Assembly: GCF_000208745.1 (NCBI RefSeq)
Contig: NC_030850.1
Coordinates: 9,331,344 to 9,395,343 of the forward strand
DNA from: Theobroma cacao
Lineage: Eukaryota; Streptophyta; Magnoliopsida; Malvales; Malvaceae
DNA: 64,000 bases
Direction of reading: 5' to 3'
A program made the position numbers and the translations under genes. Positions within the stretch are counted from its first letter, which is position 1. Every line of letters begins with the position of its first letter. Of the stretch, positions 24,060-37,700 are shown one piece after another. The notes below the pieces were generated by a model that saw only the letters and a list, made by a program, of their open reading frames with translations, was not told the DNA's origin and searched no databases.

Positions 24060-24545
24060 AAAGGCATAGCAAGAACTCTCCTTCATTTGAATTATATCAA
24101 ATGGATGGCCCATTGGGCCCCTTGAATTAGGTTAAACATTGATGATTCCTCTTTTTGGGTAATCTTGGCTGGACAAGCTGTAGTGGTATCATTCGAGTAC
24201 ATAATGATGATTTAATCTATTCTTTTTTCTTCTCTTAATGTTTGCTTGTCAACTGGTGACATGTCTGAATATCAACCCTTTGCTTGCCAGAGATGTTGAC
24301 ATTGATGTCCTGGAAATAGACTCTTATGTTGTTTTTTATTGCATTCGCAGGCATATGGTGTATTAACCTCAACCACAAACCCATCCTGGTTGACTGTCTT
24401 GAATATTCGACTGTTTTTGCATGTCTCAAAGTATATTTTGGTTTTAGGAAGCTAATCAAATAGCTAACCTCTTGTTGAGGAGAGCTGCTAGTATTAGACA
24501 GCTTCATGATATAAACTCTGCTCTCTTTTTGGATGACTTGGTATT
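24060..24545 (+). pseudogene. RNase H-type / LINE remnant in duplication unit 2
   Basis: The remains of an RNase H reading frame: a degenerate NIDDSSFWVILAGQ-like block near 24135-24180, then a C-terminal EANQIANLLLRRAASIRQL block at about 24450-24510 ending at a stop. Two frames are needed to read both parts, so it is broken. It is the duplicate of the remnant at about 21640-21960. It may be an old LINE insertion that predates the segmental duplication. Confidence 0.5.
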
Positions 24546-24639
24546 ATGAGATTGTACTTCTTTAAATTCTACCAACCCATATAGGGTGTATGTTGTCTGG
24601 TTGTAAATATTAACTAGTGCAAAATAAAAAATAAAAAAG

Positions 24640-27600
24640 TTTGAAAAAAACTTGACATGTCTCAGATTTTGAGTCTCAAGTTTTGTGCTGTATTTGGTAG
24701 CCTTGGCTCTTATATTACCTTATGTCTTGAAGGAGAATCAATGAGCAGCTTGAAGGCCCGAGCAACCAAAAGTTACTTCTCTGGCCAAGACCCAAACCCG
24801 CACACAAACAGTATATGCATTTCTCTTCAACTCTCTACTTTAATGTACTCCTTAATCAGTACAATAAGTTGAACAAATAGACGTTGACTTGTAGTCAACA
24901 TATCCCACCAACATGTCACTAATAAACAAAGGTAAATAATTGTGAATAGTTTCTTTATACTTGTATGTATATGTTTTCTCCTTCTCCATGGGCATGCAAA
25001 GCTGTATCGCCCATCACTTCCTTAAGTTCTACGCGTTTTGAATGATGGCAACTTACTTTTGATGGCGATGGGTGTCTGAACTTTGAACTTTGAAAAGTAG
25101 AAATCTCTTCTTCTTGCTTTCCTTTTTTGTATGTTATGCTATTTTGTCTCTAAATTCATATGGCTAAACTTGTTGTTGGTCCCAAACCCAATCGACTCTT
25201 CTCAATTATTTGATTCAAAAAGCATCTAATCTATTTTTTTAAATTAAGTGTGGACTTTGTTAATTGTTTTTATTCATTGACTATTAAAATAATGCTTCGC
25301 CTTTACAATAGTCAATAATATGTGTAGTTTATAATTTCCCCTGTTATACTTTTATTTAATTTAATAAAAAAATATTTACGAACGTTACCTACAAAATATT
25401 ATCTCAGATGCTAGGAATACTTTTCAATAATTCTTTTGATCTTTATTGTACTTCCCATTGACATTCAAAAAAATTATAAAAAAAATTATTTTGATTTTAA
25501 TGTCTTATATTTTTTAAATATTGATCTTCAGTGCTTTTTTAATGCCAAAAATAAAAAAAATAACCATAAAATAAATTTGAAATACAGTAAAAATAAGAGT
25601 ATTGCATATTCCAAAATTAGGAATTAGAACCATGTAGCATTTCAAAGAATGATTAGTGTGGGTATCAGTCATTTTCATTGAATAGTTATGTGATTCATTA
25701 GAAACAAAAAAAGAAACTAATACTGGAATTGCATATAATTAAGTTCCCTCTGTACGTAGTGGGACATTCTCCAGCAAAAGAAGCATTTCTTCGATTCTAT
25801 ATTTGGGTATAATAAATATTTGCTGTATCCCAAGATTGGTTATTCAATTATACGGTACATCAGTCATTATTGTTTCCCAAAACTGCCTACTGGGTGGGTG
25901 GTCGCCCTTATATTCTTTATTTCTTCGCACCTAAAATCACGTCTAAACTCCATTTATCTTATTAGGGTGTATTATAACTTATGTTAAAAAAGTTGACCAA
26001 TTCACGCTTATATGCCCCCTTAGCATGATTGTGGATCCCTCAAAATTTTTAAGACTTTTTATTGTATATATTTAATATCATTTAAAATAATTTTATTTAA
26101 TAATTAATATAAATAAACAATAATCAAATAATCTCACAAACTCATCTCAATTTTACCATAACTCTTTAAGTTTTTCTTTCTCGTAGAAGAAAAAAAAGTG
26201 TTAAAGGAAGAGGGAAAGTAAAAAAATGAGAAAAAAATGTTTTTATAGTTAGAATTTTTGAGAGTTTAAATAACATCAAAATGATGTAATTTGAGAGAAA
26301 GAAAGTACTTTAAAAAAAAAAGGAAGAAAAGAAGCAAAAGTAAGAAATAATCAAAAGCAAGGGCTTTAGGTATGATGGTAAAAGTTTTGGTGTGCTTGAA
26401 GTCTTTAGATTGAGATGATACTACCACGTCAACCTCACATGCTAATGTGGCATTACTAAGCAATTCAAGCCACCCTCGTTTGTCATGTCAACATTGACGT
26501 TATCAATTACAACCGTTAAATTAGATGTTATTAGAGAAATAAATTATATTAAAATAATTTTTAAAATAAAGAAATTAAATTATTTTAATTTTAAATACAG
26601 AGATTAAATTGACCAAAATGTATAAATATTAAGACTTGGTGGATATTTTGATCCTTTTGCTACACATCTTTCTCTCTTTATTTTTTTTCTTTTTCTTCCC
26701 TATTGTCCTTTCATTTGTTTTTTTATTTTTTTCTCTATAACTCACTATTCAAGCATATTTCATTCTTCAAAAGATATTTATGAGTTTGTAAGCTTGGATG
26801 AAGAAGGACTTGAAACACTCACTACTGTTGTGTAAAATTAAGAAGATGTAAAGTTTTCTTTTGTCTTATTCTTCCTATTTATGTTGTTATTTATAGTTGT
26901 TTTTTTTTATTTTTATTCTATTTGTTTATAAGTTTATAATTTCTATAGATTTTTTTTAAAAAAATTTTTACGAATCATCAACCATTTTCTTTTTATTTCT
27001 TTTTTGATACGTAGGTTTTATCTTCTACTTGTTATGTTATTCTTTTTTCTATTATGTGGATTTTATTTTTTTGTGATTTTAATTTTTAAAAATTAAAAAA
27101 TTATTTTGTAATTCTCAAATTTAAGTTACAGTGTTACTTTGTTGGCTATTACTTAAAATTTCATCGATATAACATTTTTTTATTAATCTTGATTTTTTTT
27201 TTCAAGGTTTATTTTTTTTGTCAAGTTTTTTCCAGTTTTTTTCTCTTTCTTTCCTCCCTCATTTTTTTTATTAATCTTGATTGATAAATTTATTCGCTTT
27301 GTTTTGACTCTTTCGGTTTCTACAATAACTATAGAGAGAGCATTTTTAAAAATAAAAATTGTGAAAACAAGATTTTAGAATCAAATAAATGATGAGTTTC
27401 TTATAAATAATTTAGTTATTTATATTAAAAAAAATATTGTCAGCCTTTTTACTATAAAGTTAACAATTGATGAATTAAAATTTAAGATATATCATTGAGC
27501 ACAACTTTACTAAAAGACTATTGTAAGTTTTTCTTTTTTATTTGCATGTTATATAAAATAATTGTATATTATAAATATTTTAATTATTGGTTAAGTTGAA

Positions 27601-28673
27601 CATATTAATTTTAAAAATTTTTAGTATTTATTCCTCTTCGTCATTAACCCTCCAACAAAAATTAAGTGACTCTACCTCTGTCCTCACAAATTTTGACAAA
27701 TATAACTCGAGTATGTGTATATATATTTATTTATTTATTTCTCAAACATTAAAACATTAAAGTATCTGATCATTGGATTTTGATGACTAACAAAAAATAA
27801 ATATCTTTATTTAGTATAGGTTTTAAATAACTGAACAATCAAAATATTAAATAAAATAAAATTTATACTTGATGTGCTGAGATACTATTTTATTATAAAA
27901 GTAAATTTAAAACTTTTAAAAACTTAAAAAATAAACATTAATAATTTTCTTGTGTTGATTGATTTTTTTAGCAAAATTTAAGATTTCTTTTTTCGAAAAT
28001 TGATCGTTAGAGTACAATAGTAAACTAGGACCAAGTCAATTGGCCATGCAGCGTTTAAAATTTGTTAAATTATGTAGAAGCAGGAAGCCAGCTAGCAAAG
28101 TACTTGCGAATCAATATCCTTTGTCCAAGGCACAACCACGACCTGAATAATATCTAAATTCCAAACCAATCCAAAAAACGGATGAATCTGCACATCAAGG
28201 GGATCGGGTTTTTCTTTATTTTCATTTCCTTTCCCCTTTTTCTATCGTTTCAAGATCAATGACTTCGCCAATAAACGCGTCCAAGGCGTGCGGCATTGTG
28301 GCGGCCTTGCTTACCCTTTCAGTCCCCACGCGTTTGGGCGCAGCTTTTTTCCTTTTGGTGTTGTTTCTCTTCAAGTCTTTGCCAATCGTTGGAAATTATG
28401 AGAGCATTTGAATGGATGAAGGATAGGGCAACCGTGCAATAAAGACTTTTGGCGCTTTCTGTTTACATCGTTTCTTGCAGCCACTGTTCCATGCACTAGC
28501 TAGTGTGAGTGAGTGCTTCTGACTTTTACGTCACGTTCTGCCCGTTCGCATATTCTTTCTGATTTATTCCTGTATTTTCCTAAATATACGATTGTGAAAC
28601 CAGAGTACACAAACCCTTATTTCTTTTAATGAAATATCCCAACCTCTTTGAGCACCTTACTAGCCTTCAAATA

Positions 28674-28724
<51 letters not shown>

Positions 28725-31021
28725 AGCCACCAACCACCAAGTTTAACCTATAGTTACAATATTAGTTTCCTCGTATTGGACATTTGTCCCCTATCTCGCC
28801 AAAAGAAAAGGAATTTCATTGTTTCTATAACAAAGTCATTTTGGGACAATTTTCTAACAATCATGAGGAGGAGGAGGACATACATAGACAACAGTGGACT
28901 AATAATCAAAATTCATACAATTTTAACCATAGTGCACAAGGCAATATGTAATGCATTACTTATTATACCATTATATCTTTTATAGTGCAGAAAATACATA
29001 ATTCTAAAACGTTTACTCCAATAATTTTTTTTAATTAATTGATACAATCATTCATCTTGACATAAGTAATTTTAAATTTGAAATGATGTTAATAACGAAT
29101 ATATATGATTTTTATAAAATAAAACGTATCTTTCTCTTATATAAGAAATGGGACAACATATTTTTCAAACCTTTATATGGGCATTCATATGTGGAAAAAA
29201 AAAATAGATAGTTAGTGGGTAACGGTTGCCTTTAATAATGTTATACATTAATTCTGATAGCAATAAAAACATGAAAAAGAAAATGTTAAGGTAACGTCTA
29301 GTATTTGACAATACAATATGATTGCAGGGAATATAATATTATAGTATTTAGTATATATGCAAAATAATGATTAAAATACAAGAAAGATAATATTGCAACA
29401 TTTGATTTACAAGTATTTTACTGAAAATGTAATGTCAATTTTCAAATTTATCTTTATTTATTAAAATACAAGTTTAATATATTTATATTTTTTATTATTA
29501 ATTTTTATAAAATATCATCTCTCAATTATACTTTTGATATCATATATTTTATTGTTATTTTTTATTATAATTTTACATATTTTATTTTAATATAATTTTT
29601 TATATTATATATTTTATTTTAATTTTTTTTTAAACGATAATATAAATTTTATTAATAGTCATCATGATTATGAGAATAATAAAAAGATATTCTCAACATC
29701 TATATAAAAAAATTATAATATTGTAAAATATTTTTAATAAAATAATAAAATTAAAAAGTAAAATATTTTTAATAATATTACAGAGTGTAATGTAATCTGA
29801 TTGTATTAGTTTTAGGTTACAATCATATTACATTTATTGACTATAATATAATTATATTATAATTTTATATTATAGTGATTTATTATATAATAAATATTAA
29901 AATATAATTTAATTATATATATTGTAAAAAATATACTTTTAGTTCTCTCGTACCAAACAGGATGCAGTCCGACCAAAAATAAAGAATAGCGCAATAGATT
30001 GACCTTTTTAATGTGGAGCAACCAAGTAGTGTAGGTCGGTGGGTTAGGCCACGTTTTATTGTATCGGATCACTCACAAGTCCCAGCACATTTTCTACTTG
30101 CCTCGTGATTGTGTGGTGTCTTATCGTAATGCATTGCTGCACCTCCCATCCTCTTGCTCTAGACGCGTTCATCCAAAATGCTGCGCAAAATTTACCCTAA
30201 ATTCTCTTTCTTTTAATCAAATTTTATTTTGGCTTTCTAACCTTTTTTTTCTTTAAATTCTTTCGTTCAGAAGCTTCTTTAAACTGTTTCACTAATGCTT
30301 TACAATTAAATAATTTTGTTAAAAATAACTAAAAATATTCATGTATCATCCATGTAAACACTTTCGATATGTTATTTTCTAACGACTTAGCTTATGGGGA
30401 CTGTCCGTGCCCTGGCCATACACTCAAATTACAAATTTACTTTATGTTATTAATTTGTATATGCTTTTAAATGGTCTCCAATCAAAAGTGTATATATTTT
30501 GTCAAATAAAAAAAAAGAAAAAAAGAAAAGAGAGAGATGAAAGTGTCTATCATTTACAAGTTCTAAAAAATTTTTCTTAAATTTGTCTAAAATTTCCCAA
30601 AAGCTCTAATTAGGAATTTGATTTTTTGGCCTTCAAAAAATTCATTTTTCAATTTTCAAAAAATTGATTTTTCAATTTTTACAATAATTAAAAATAATAT
30701 TCCAGAGTTTCTATTTAACCTAGCTGCAACATTTTGTAGTAAAATGCATTAGAGAAAATTAAAGAGTAATAAAAACATCTTTTTTGTAAAATATTAGCTC
30801 CTTTTTTTAATTCTTTAATGATAATGAATATTTTTAATTTCATCTTGTACAAATGTAATTAAAAATATTTTATTATTTTTCCTCTTATTTATGATATTAT
30901 TTTTCATTTCAGGGAGACAGTGCTGAAAAGTGACAGAATGAAGTTTTTCTAACGCGCTGTCAATCTAAAATCCCCGTCAAATATTGTTTCCTTCTACAGG
31001 AATGTTGTATCTGCTTCTGGA
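24640..31021. other. AT-rich intergenic region without recognisable genes
   Basis: About 6 kb with no supportable coding sequence. It contains long T-rich tracts, short inverted AT repeats, a long (AT)n microsatellite at 28671-28720, and a less AT-rich island at about 28080-28560 with CGCG-type motifs. The ORFs at 25436-25627, 28629-28985 and 30059-30256 lack domains and are likely random. Confidence 0.45.
28671..28720. repeat. (AT)n microsatellite
   Basis: A nearly pure AT dinucleotide tract of about 50 bp, with one ATGT interruption near the start. It can form a cruciform and is expected to be length-polymorphic. Confidence 0.9.
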
Positions 31022-31023
31022 TT

Positions 31024-31039
31024 TTGACTGTTTAGTCAA
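31024..31039. promoter_or_regulatory. Inverted pair of W-boxes upstream of the receptor kinase
   Basis: TTGACTGTTTAGTCAA contains the WRKY-binding core TTGAC on both strands, six bases apart, about 700 bp before the start codon of the receptor kinase gene. A further GGTCAA lies near 31158. WRKY factors commonly control defence-type receptor kinases, so regulation by WRKYs is plausible, but the motif is short and this is inference. Confidence 0.3.
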
Positions 31040-31739
31040 CCAGAAAGCTAATGGAGCTAGCTAGCTGGCCATTTTCTTAATCAAAATCTTAGCCCCACAC
31101 CCTAACACAGCGCGTGCCCAACAGCAGCCAATCACGTTTTACGTGGGATCTTATTCCTTGGTCAAATTAGTACTGAAAAAAATGAAATTAATAACTCTTA
31201 TTTTTTTTATTTTTTTTCCGACCAAAAACGTCTACTATTTTTAACTTATTTTGTGGGAAAAAAATTGCAATAAATAAATTATTACAACCTCAATTATCTC
31301 TTTCCTTAGATACTAAGATAGTATCCGTAAAGCTAGAATCCAAAACCATTTGAGTTGGGACAAATAATTATATCAGTTAAGTTAAAATTAATTTTTGTTG
31401 TTGATGCTAATGGAAAATGATTTGAGTTGGGACAGTCGACTTTATCATCATTGGAGCTAAACTGCCTATTCATATCTTTAATTTATCTCTTATAATTAAT
31501 TGGTCCACGATTCAAAAGAAAAATTCAATTGGTCCACATTATTCGGACGCTATGATATAAGGGACAGTATTGTTGATTAATAAAAGTGCTTGTGGCTCTA
31601 TCTCCTACTGCTTCCACTATCCCACTTTCGAGTTTTCCATAAACCTCTCTCTGCGTTTTATCTCTGTGTGTGATGAGTGTTGAATAACTCCAGTAAAAGA
31701 GTTAAAGACAGCTATAACACAACCCAGGATCAAAGCCAC

Positions 31740-34700
31740 ATGGGAAGAGCTAATTTGACAACTCCAAACCTACTCCTGCTTGTAAACCTTTCATGTTTTG
31801 TTGCATTGGTTTTGTTTGCAACCTTTGGATTAGCTGCTGCTGCTGCTACTACTCCTAGTCTTCATCCTGAAGAAGGTATATTATATACCCAAAGCTTCAG
31901 CAAAAGTTTTCGGTTTCTGTCTTCAATTCCTTTTCCAGCATTTAGCAATCAAACATTATTCTGTTAATTTGCTTGTATAATATGTTGCTGCTGCTGCTGC
32001 TGCTGCAGTGAAGGCACTGAAAGCAATAGGGAAGAGACTGGGGAAGAAGGATTGGGATTTTGGGGTAGAACCCTGCAGTGGAAAAGGGAATTGGATAGTA
32101 CAGGGAGATGAAGAGACTGGTTTTGCAAGCAATGTGACCTGTAGTTGCTCTTTCAACAACTACAAGACCTGCCATGTAGTAAGCATGTACGGCCTCTATC
32201 TCTATTAATTCATTTCTTCTTTATCATCGTCAAGCTTCAGTTTCTATTCTGGCTTTTTCATCTTCATTCTTTCTTCATCAGTCTCTCTCATGTGGGTGGT
32301 AATCATATTTAGGACTGTTTATTTGGGGTTGTTACATTGCAATTTTAATTTATTCTTTTTGGTAATGATTATTATAAGTTGAAATGTTAAGCATATAGGC
32401 TTTTGATGGAAACCCAGAGTCTGAAAGCTCATAATTTGGTCAATGACTCAACACCACCCATGGCTGGGTTGGGGCTCACAAATTTGTCGGTTGTGCACTC
32501 CTATATATATATAAAATCAAAACAATACTTATTTTAAATATTGTTTTCTTGAAAAAAGAATCTTACTCTCTCAGTGTCTCCCTTCTTTAAAGTATTCCTT
32601 CCATTTTTTTAGTATTTTTACACGTCTTCAACATCATGTTCTTTTTCTTTTTTTTTTTAATATTTAATTTTATAGTTTTTTACTATATTTTAAAATTATT
32701 TTTTGATATTTTATGAAAAAATAAATAATTTGTGTTAAAAACACTTTAATTTTTTTTCTTAAACTTTATAAATATTCAATGGAGGCAATAACATAAAAAA
32801 GAAGAAGTAACTTTAATTTATTATGCAGAGCCGAAATATTATTTGGGCTGGGACACCCAATTTCCACAGCTTTAGTGAATTAAACCTCTAAATTATGCGC
32901 GGAACAAGTATGAACTATGAATGGGGCAGGCCTAATTCAGGCCAAGCCTTTCCAATAATGAATAAAAAAACATTTCATCTTAAGAATAAAAGAGATGCTA
33001 GTATTGCTGTATTAGCATTATGTTATTTATATATTCATATTGAATTATTTTCAGACAAAGTTTTTTTATTAATAAAATAATCTGGCTGGGCTCGGCAATT
33101 TCCCGGCCAATAGTCATTTGTTTCTCCTTATTTACTGTTTTTCCCTGCGTTGCTCCAACTTTCCATTTGTTTCTTCTTATATGCTTGCATGATACTTTAG
33201 CATGGGCATGGAGATGTGGCTTAGGAAGAAGGAAAATGCTCCATTGCTGTTACTTGTAAGAAATAATGGGCCTTCTTATTTGATTTATTGACATATTTTT
33301 GTTCATTGTGTCGATTCTATCATATTGTGGCACAATAAATGTTGGACGGATTAGCAGTTCTCTTCTCTAGGAAATATTGATGGCACCTGCTTCAGAAAAA
33401 TGCCATGTCCCATCTACACACTCGAGTCTGAACACATAGGTTTTCCATAGATACATGTGAAAAGCCCCCTAGCTTTTTTGGGCTACGCAGAAAACGATAT
33501 GACTCTTCCATCTCGTAAACTCTTTTCGAGACAGAGCAACATATTTTGTCTCCCCTTTTTTGGTGAAATAAATTCCATTGCCATGGATTTGAATAAATTG
33601 GGTTTATTGCTCAATTGAATGTTGCAACATAATAGAGACTATAAAGATTTTTTTTTTGTAGTATATGAAGCAATGTTAAAGTTTGTTTGTCGAGGTATTC
33701 TAAACTGGTGCAGAAAGGTTTTTGCAGAGTTTTAACTGCTTTGAATATATCAGCAACTTTACCACCAGAGTTTTCCAAGTTCCGACACCTGAAACTGCTG
33801 TAAGCGAATCCATTTGTCTAGTTGACTTGAACTATAATGATATGATCTTTTCTTTTTTTTTAAATTTAGATAATAATTTGGTGTTTTTTATTATTAATCC
33901 TACTTTATTTCTGCTTGTTTAGGGACTTAAGTCGCAACTACTTCACAGGTTCTATTCCTCAAGAATGGGCTACCATGAAGTTGGAAGTGCTGTAAACATC
34001 CTACCACTGCCGTCTTTGTAATGTTAAGTATGATTGTGTTGTAATTGATCAAATTATATGCTTATGTTAGTTCAATTTTGCAGCTCTTTTATGGGGAACC
34101 GGTTGTCTGGTCCATTCCCAAAAGTTTTCACCTACATCACCAGCCTCAGAAATCTGTATGCACAAATCCTTATTTTTTACCGTTCTATTATGTTCAAAAG
34201 ATTTTCTTAAATTTCATTTGATTTTATGTACAGCTTGGACACGTCCATCTCTCTAAATGATCTCATGAAGAATAAGTTCAATTTTCTTTACATAAACTGA
34301 ATACTATCACATTCCACCTTTCCAGGTCTATTGAAGGAAACAACTTTTCAGGACCCATTCCTCCAGATATTGGAAAGTTGATCAATTTACAGAAAGTGTA
34401 ATTCATTTCATCCTCTTGTGTGCAAAAGCACTTGATTTTGGGCAATCACAATGCTTTTTGATTGCTGTTATTAACTTTGCTATTGTCTTCTCTCTTCAGT
34501 ATTCTGTCATCAAATGCGTTCAATGGAGAATTGCCTCCAGAACTTGCCAATTTGGTCAATTTGACTGATATGTAAGCAGACAATCTTGACTTCCAAAATT
34601 ATTTAATCTATAGGTGCTGAGTCTATGAGTATCAGGTCATCAGCAAGAGTTGTTTACACCAAAGCAGAGTTTTGGCAGTGGTGATCTTGATATATTTCTA

Positions 34701-37700
34701 CTTTTTTTTAATTTTCAAGACTTTAATTCGTTCTGTTATACTTCTAAGCAGTAATGCTGACTTTCACCGGCATTGTATTAGAAGCAGTAATCCTAAGTTT
34801 CATCGCCATAGTACTAGAGAATGGCCACTTAATTTAGTCAGTTAATCATCACCAACATAAGCAGCTTGCCTATTTTATCCTTGTCTTAGCAGCTGATTGT
34901 GGTACCAAACAATTTTTCCAAGAGCCCCTCTTTATTCAACCACAATTTTGTCCAGACTTCTTTCTCTTGGCATTTTTGTTAATCATCATATTTATGATTC
35001 ATGGGATATTTCCAAATCAAGCCCTTGGTAACTTTAAGTTTTGTTCATCAAAATCTTGACCTAGATCATGCTTTCTACGACCCCTTACAAGCTTTTCTTT
35101 CTTTAAAATGTTTTAGGAGGATAAGTGACAATAACTTTTCTGGAAAGATTCCTGATATCATCAGTAACTGGAAGCAGATTCAAAAACTGTGAGTTTTCAA
35201 ACTTTAGCTGAGTATTTAGACAGCTTTCTTAATTTTTTGCTATAATTTAAATTCTTTCTTTTTTTTTTCTTTTCAGGCAGATTCAGGGTTGCTCTCTTGA
35301 GGGGCCCATACCTTCCAGCATTTCTGCTTTGACTAGCTTATCTGATCTGTATGCAACCATGATAGTTAATGTTGATTTTAATTTTTCTTTCTTTTTTAGA
35401 TGATTTCATTAACTGATTATTTTGGCTTTTAATTATTGTTAGGAGGATTAGTGACTTAAAAGGCAGAGGGTCTCCTTTCCCACCATTGCATAACATGGAC
35501 TCACTGAAGACATTGTTAGTGGAATTCAACTGATATTGTGTATTTTTCTATAAATATTTTCAAATTCACATGGGTGGTAATCTATGAGCTATTTCTTAGA
35601 ATCAAATCGAATTGTCAAATGCAGGATACTAAGGAACTGCTTAATATATGGAGAAATTCCAGCATATATTGGGGATATGAAGAAATTGAAAACTCTGTAA
35701 GTAGCATCAAGCTAGGGCTTTATTGAAAACAAATTACTGCTAACAACAGATATGTTATTGATTAAGTTTGTAGTTTGTTTGCCCTCATTCTCAAGTTGGG
35801 CCTCCCCACACTCTTACCATTTCGTTTTACGTTAGATGCTTTAACATTGTATGAGAGCCCAAGTTGTTTGTTCACATTGTTTCTGTTTGTTCTTTGTTCC
35901 TAATATATGGTGTCAATGTCTTGGCCCATTTGTTTCAGTTGTTAGTACTGTGCCCATGTCATGGGACCATTATCATCTCTCCAAAAGCAAAGGTAAACTT
36001 GATGGGGTGTGCAGCGTCTACCCTTAAAAGGGGTTGACTCTAATACCAATTTGTCACGGGACCCATTACCCTCTCCCTTAAAGGTTAACCTAATGGGTTG
36101 TGCAATACCCACTCTTATAATCCTGGGGTCCTTCCCTTACCTATCCAACGTGAGACTGTGTAACACCTACACATGTGGTGGAGTGTTAAGTGGTGTTTTC
36201 CTACACTGATTAAGTTTAGAGTTTGCTGTGGACTTATATCCCCTTTCCCCATATTGTCAGTTTGTTTTAGGTTGGATGCATAACAAGACAGATAGAAAGC
36301 TATTTTCTGAAATACTCAATAAAATCATTTTGTGATAAGTTTTTTTTTTGGTTGGAGTAATTGAAAATTTACACATGCTTTGCTGTTATAATGCAGGGAT
36401 ATCAGCTATAATAACTTGACTGGAGAAATTCCTGGATCATTCTTCAAACTTACAAAAACAGATTTCTTGTAAGAGATGTAATTGTTTTCATAATTCTAAT
36501 CAACTTATTAATATTGTAAATAATGTGAGATTTTATAGTTTTATATTATCATTACTTACTGTTCCTTGTAGGTATTTGACTGGAAATCAGCTCACTGGGT
36601 CTGTGCCTGGGTGGATACTAGAAAGAAATAAAAATGCGTATGTATATGTATATCCTTAACTTTCTATTACAAAGATGAAACTATAACGTGTAATTACTGT
36701 GTCTTTGCTTGTTGGTGAATTTTGAATTGCTCTAATGTTTTTATGATGCACAGTCAACAAATACTGTATCTTCCTTAGCTAGTTCAATCATCCAATGATA
36801 CCAAAGAAAAGTGAATTCATCAAGCTACATATTGTCAATATATTGCATCACGAATTACAAACTAATTAGTGGATAATGGTAAATATTTTTCCTTGATTTT
36901 TTAATCTACAGGGATATATCTCACAACAATTTCACGTGGGAAACCTCAAGTCCAATAGAATGTCCTCGAGGGAGTGTGTGAGTTATTTTATTTGTCCTAA
37001 ATAATCAATCCATATATATAAATTGAAATAGTAAAGTAGCTCGCATTTTTTTCCAGGAACTTGGTTGAGAGCTACTCGACATCAGCAACTAAATTGTAAG
37101 ATTTTGTAATTTATTTTCAGATAAAGTAGTTTATCAGCATATTTTGGTAGTGCTTATAGTTTTCATGGATAGCTCTGGAGCTTCATGTCATTTTCTTGAA
37201 AGCAAAAGCTTATTGATTCTTTTTTGGGTTTTGCTATGTTGGTGCAGAAGTAGAGTTCCTGCATGTCTAAAACATAACTTCCCATGTTCTGCTTCACCTG
37301 GTAAGTCAATTCTGGGGAAAAGAAGCAGCCCTTCTCCCTTTTCTTTCTTTGGCGATGAAAGATATAGAATTCTCCTGCAACATTATTAAAGATAATCTGA
37401 CTTTGCAAATTTGGTAGGAGAAATAGCTTCTAAGTAGCACTTATATGACCACATTAAACAAAATATACTAATTGCTGTGATTAACTTGATGCAAGAAAGA
37501 GTCTAAACAGGGAAATGCTTCATCTTATTTGTACCCTCGTGTAAATTAACAAGTCTTTTGATAAAATTTTTAGTAGTCCTCCTGTTGCCTACCCAGTACA
37601 AAAGTATAGAAAGTTAATATGTGACTCAATGTGGTATGTTAATGCTAATTTACCAACCTGGTAAGCAATCACTCATCCTTCACCAGTACAAGCTAGTGCA

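Larger units (their letters stand above)
19130..24640 (+). repeat. Tandem segmental duplication carrying two paralogous genes
   Basis: Unit 1 (about 19130-22060) and unit 2 (about 22300-24640) are diverged direct copies. Matching landmarks in the same order are: the paralogous ORFs; AAATTAGTCTATGGATGGAA at 20282 and 23639; the pyrimidine-rich block ending in the AGGG-AGGGTT motif (about 20340-20380 and 23700-23735); TTGTTTTGGTATGTCT at about 21702 and 23942; and an RNase H-like remnant ending near CCATATAGGGTG (about 21933 and 24579). The unit length is about 2.3-2.9 kb. Identity outside the ORFs is low enough that the duplication is not recent. Confidence 0.75.

Noticed and set aside
28629..28985. 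118-codon frame with a poly-(YI) stretch
   Set aside because: It is created by the (AT)n microsatellite and has no domain or promoter support.
29290..29970. AT-rich segment with TACAATATGATTGCAGGG and an imperfect inverted partner near 29820
   Set aside because: The apparent inverted similarity is mostly AT-rich background; ends and a duplication are not definable.
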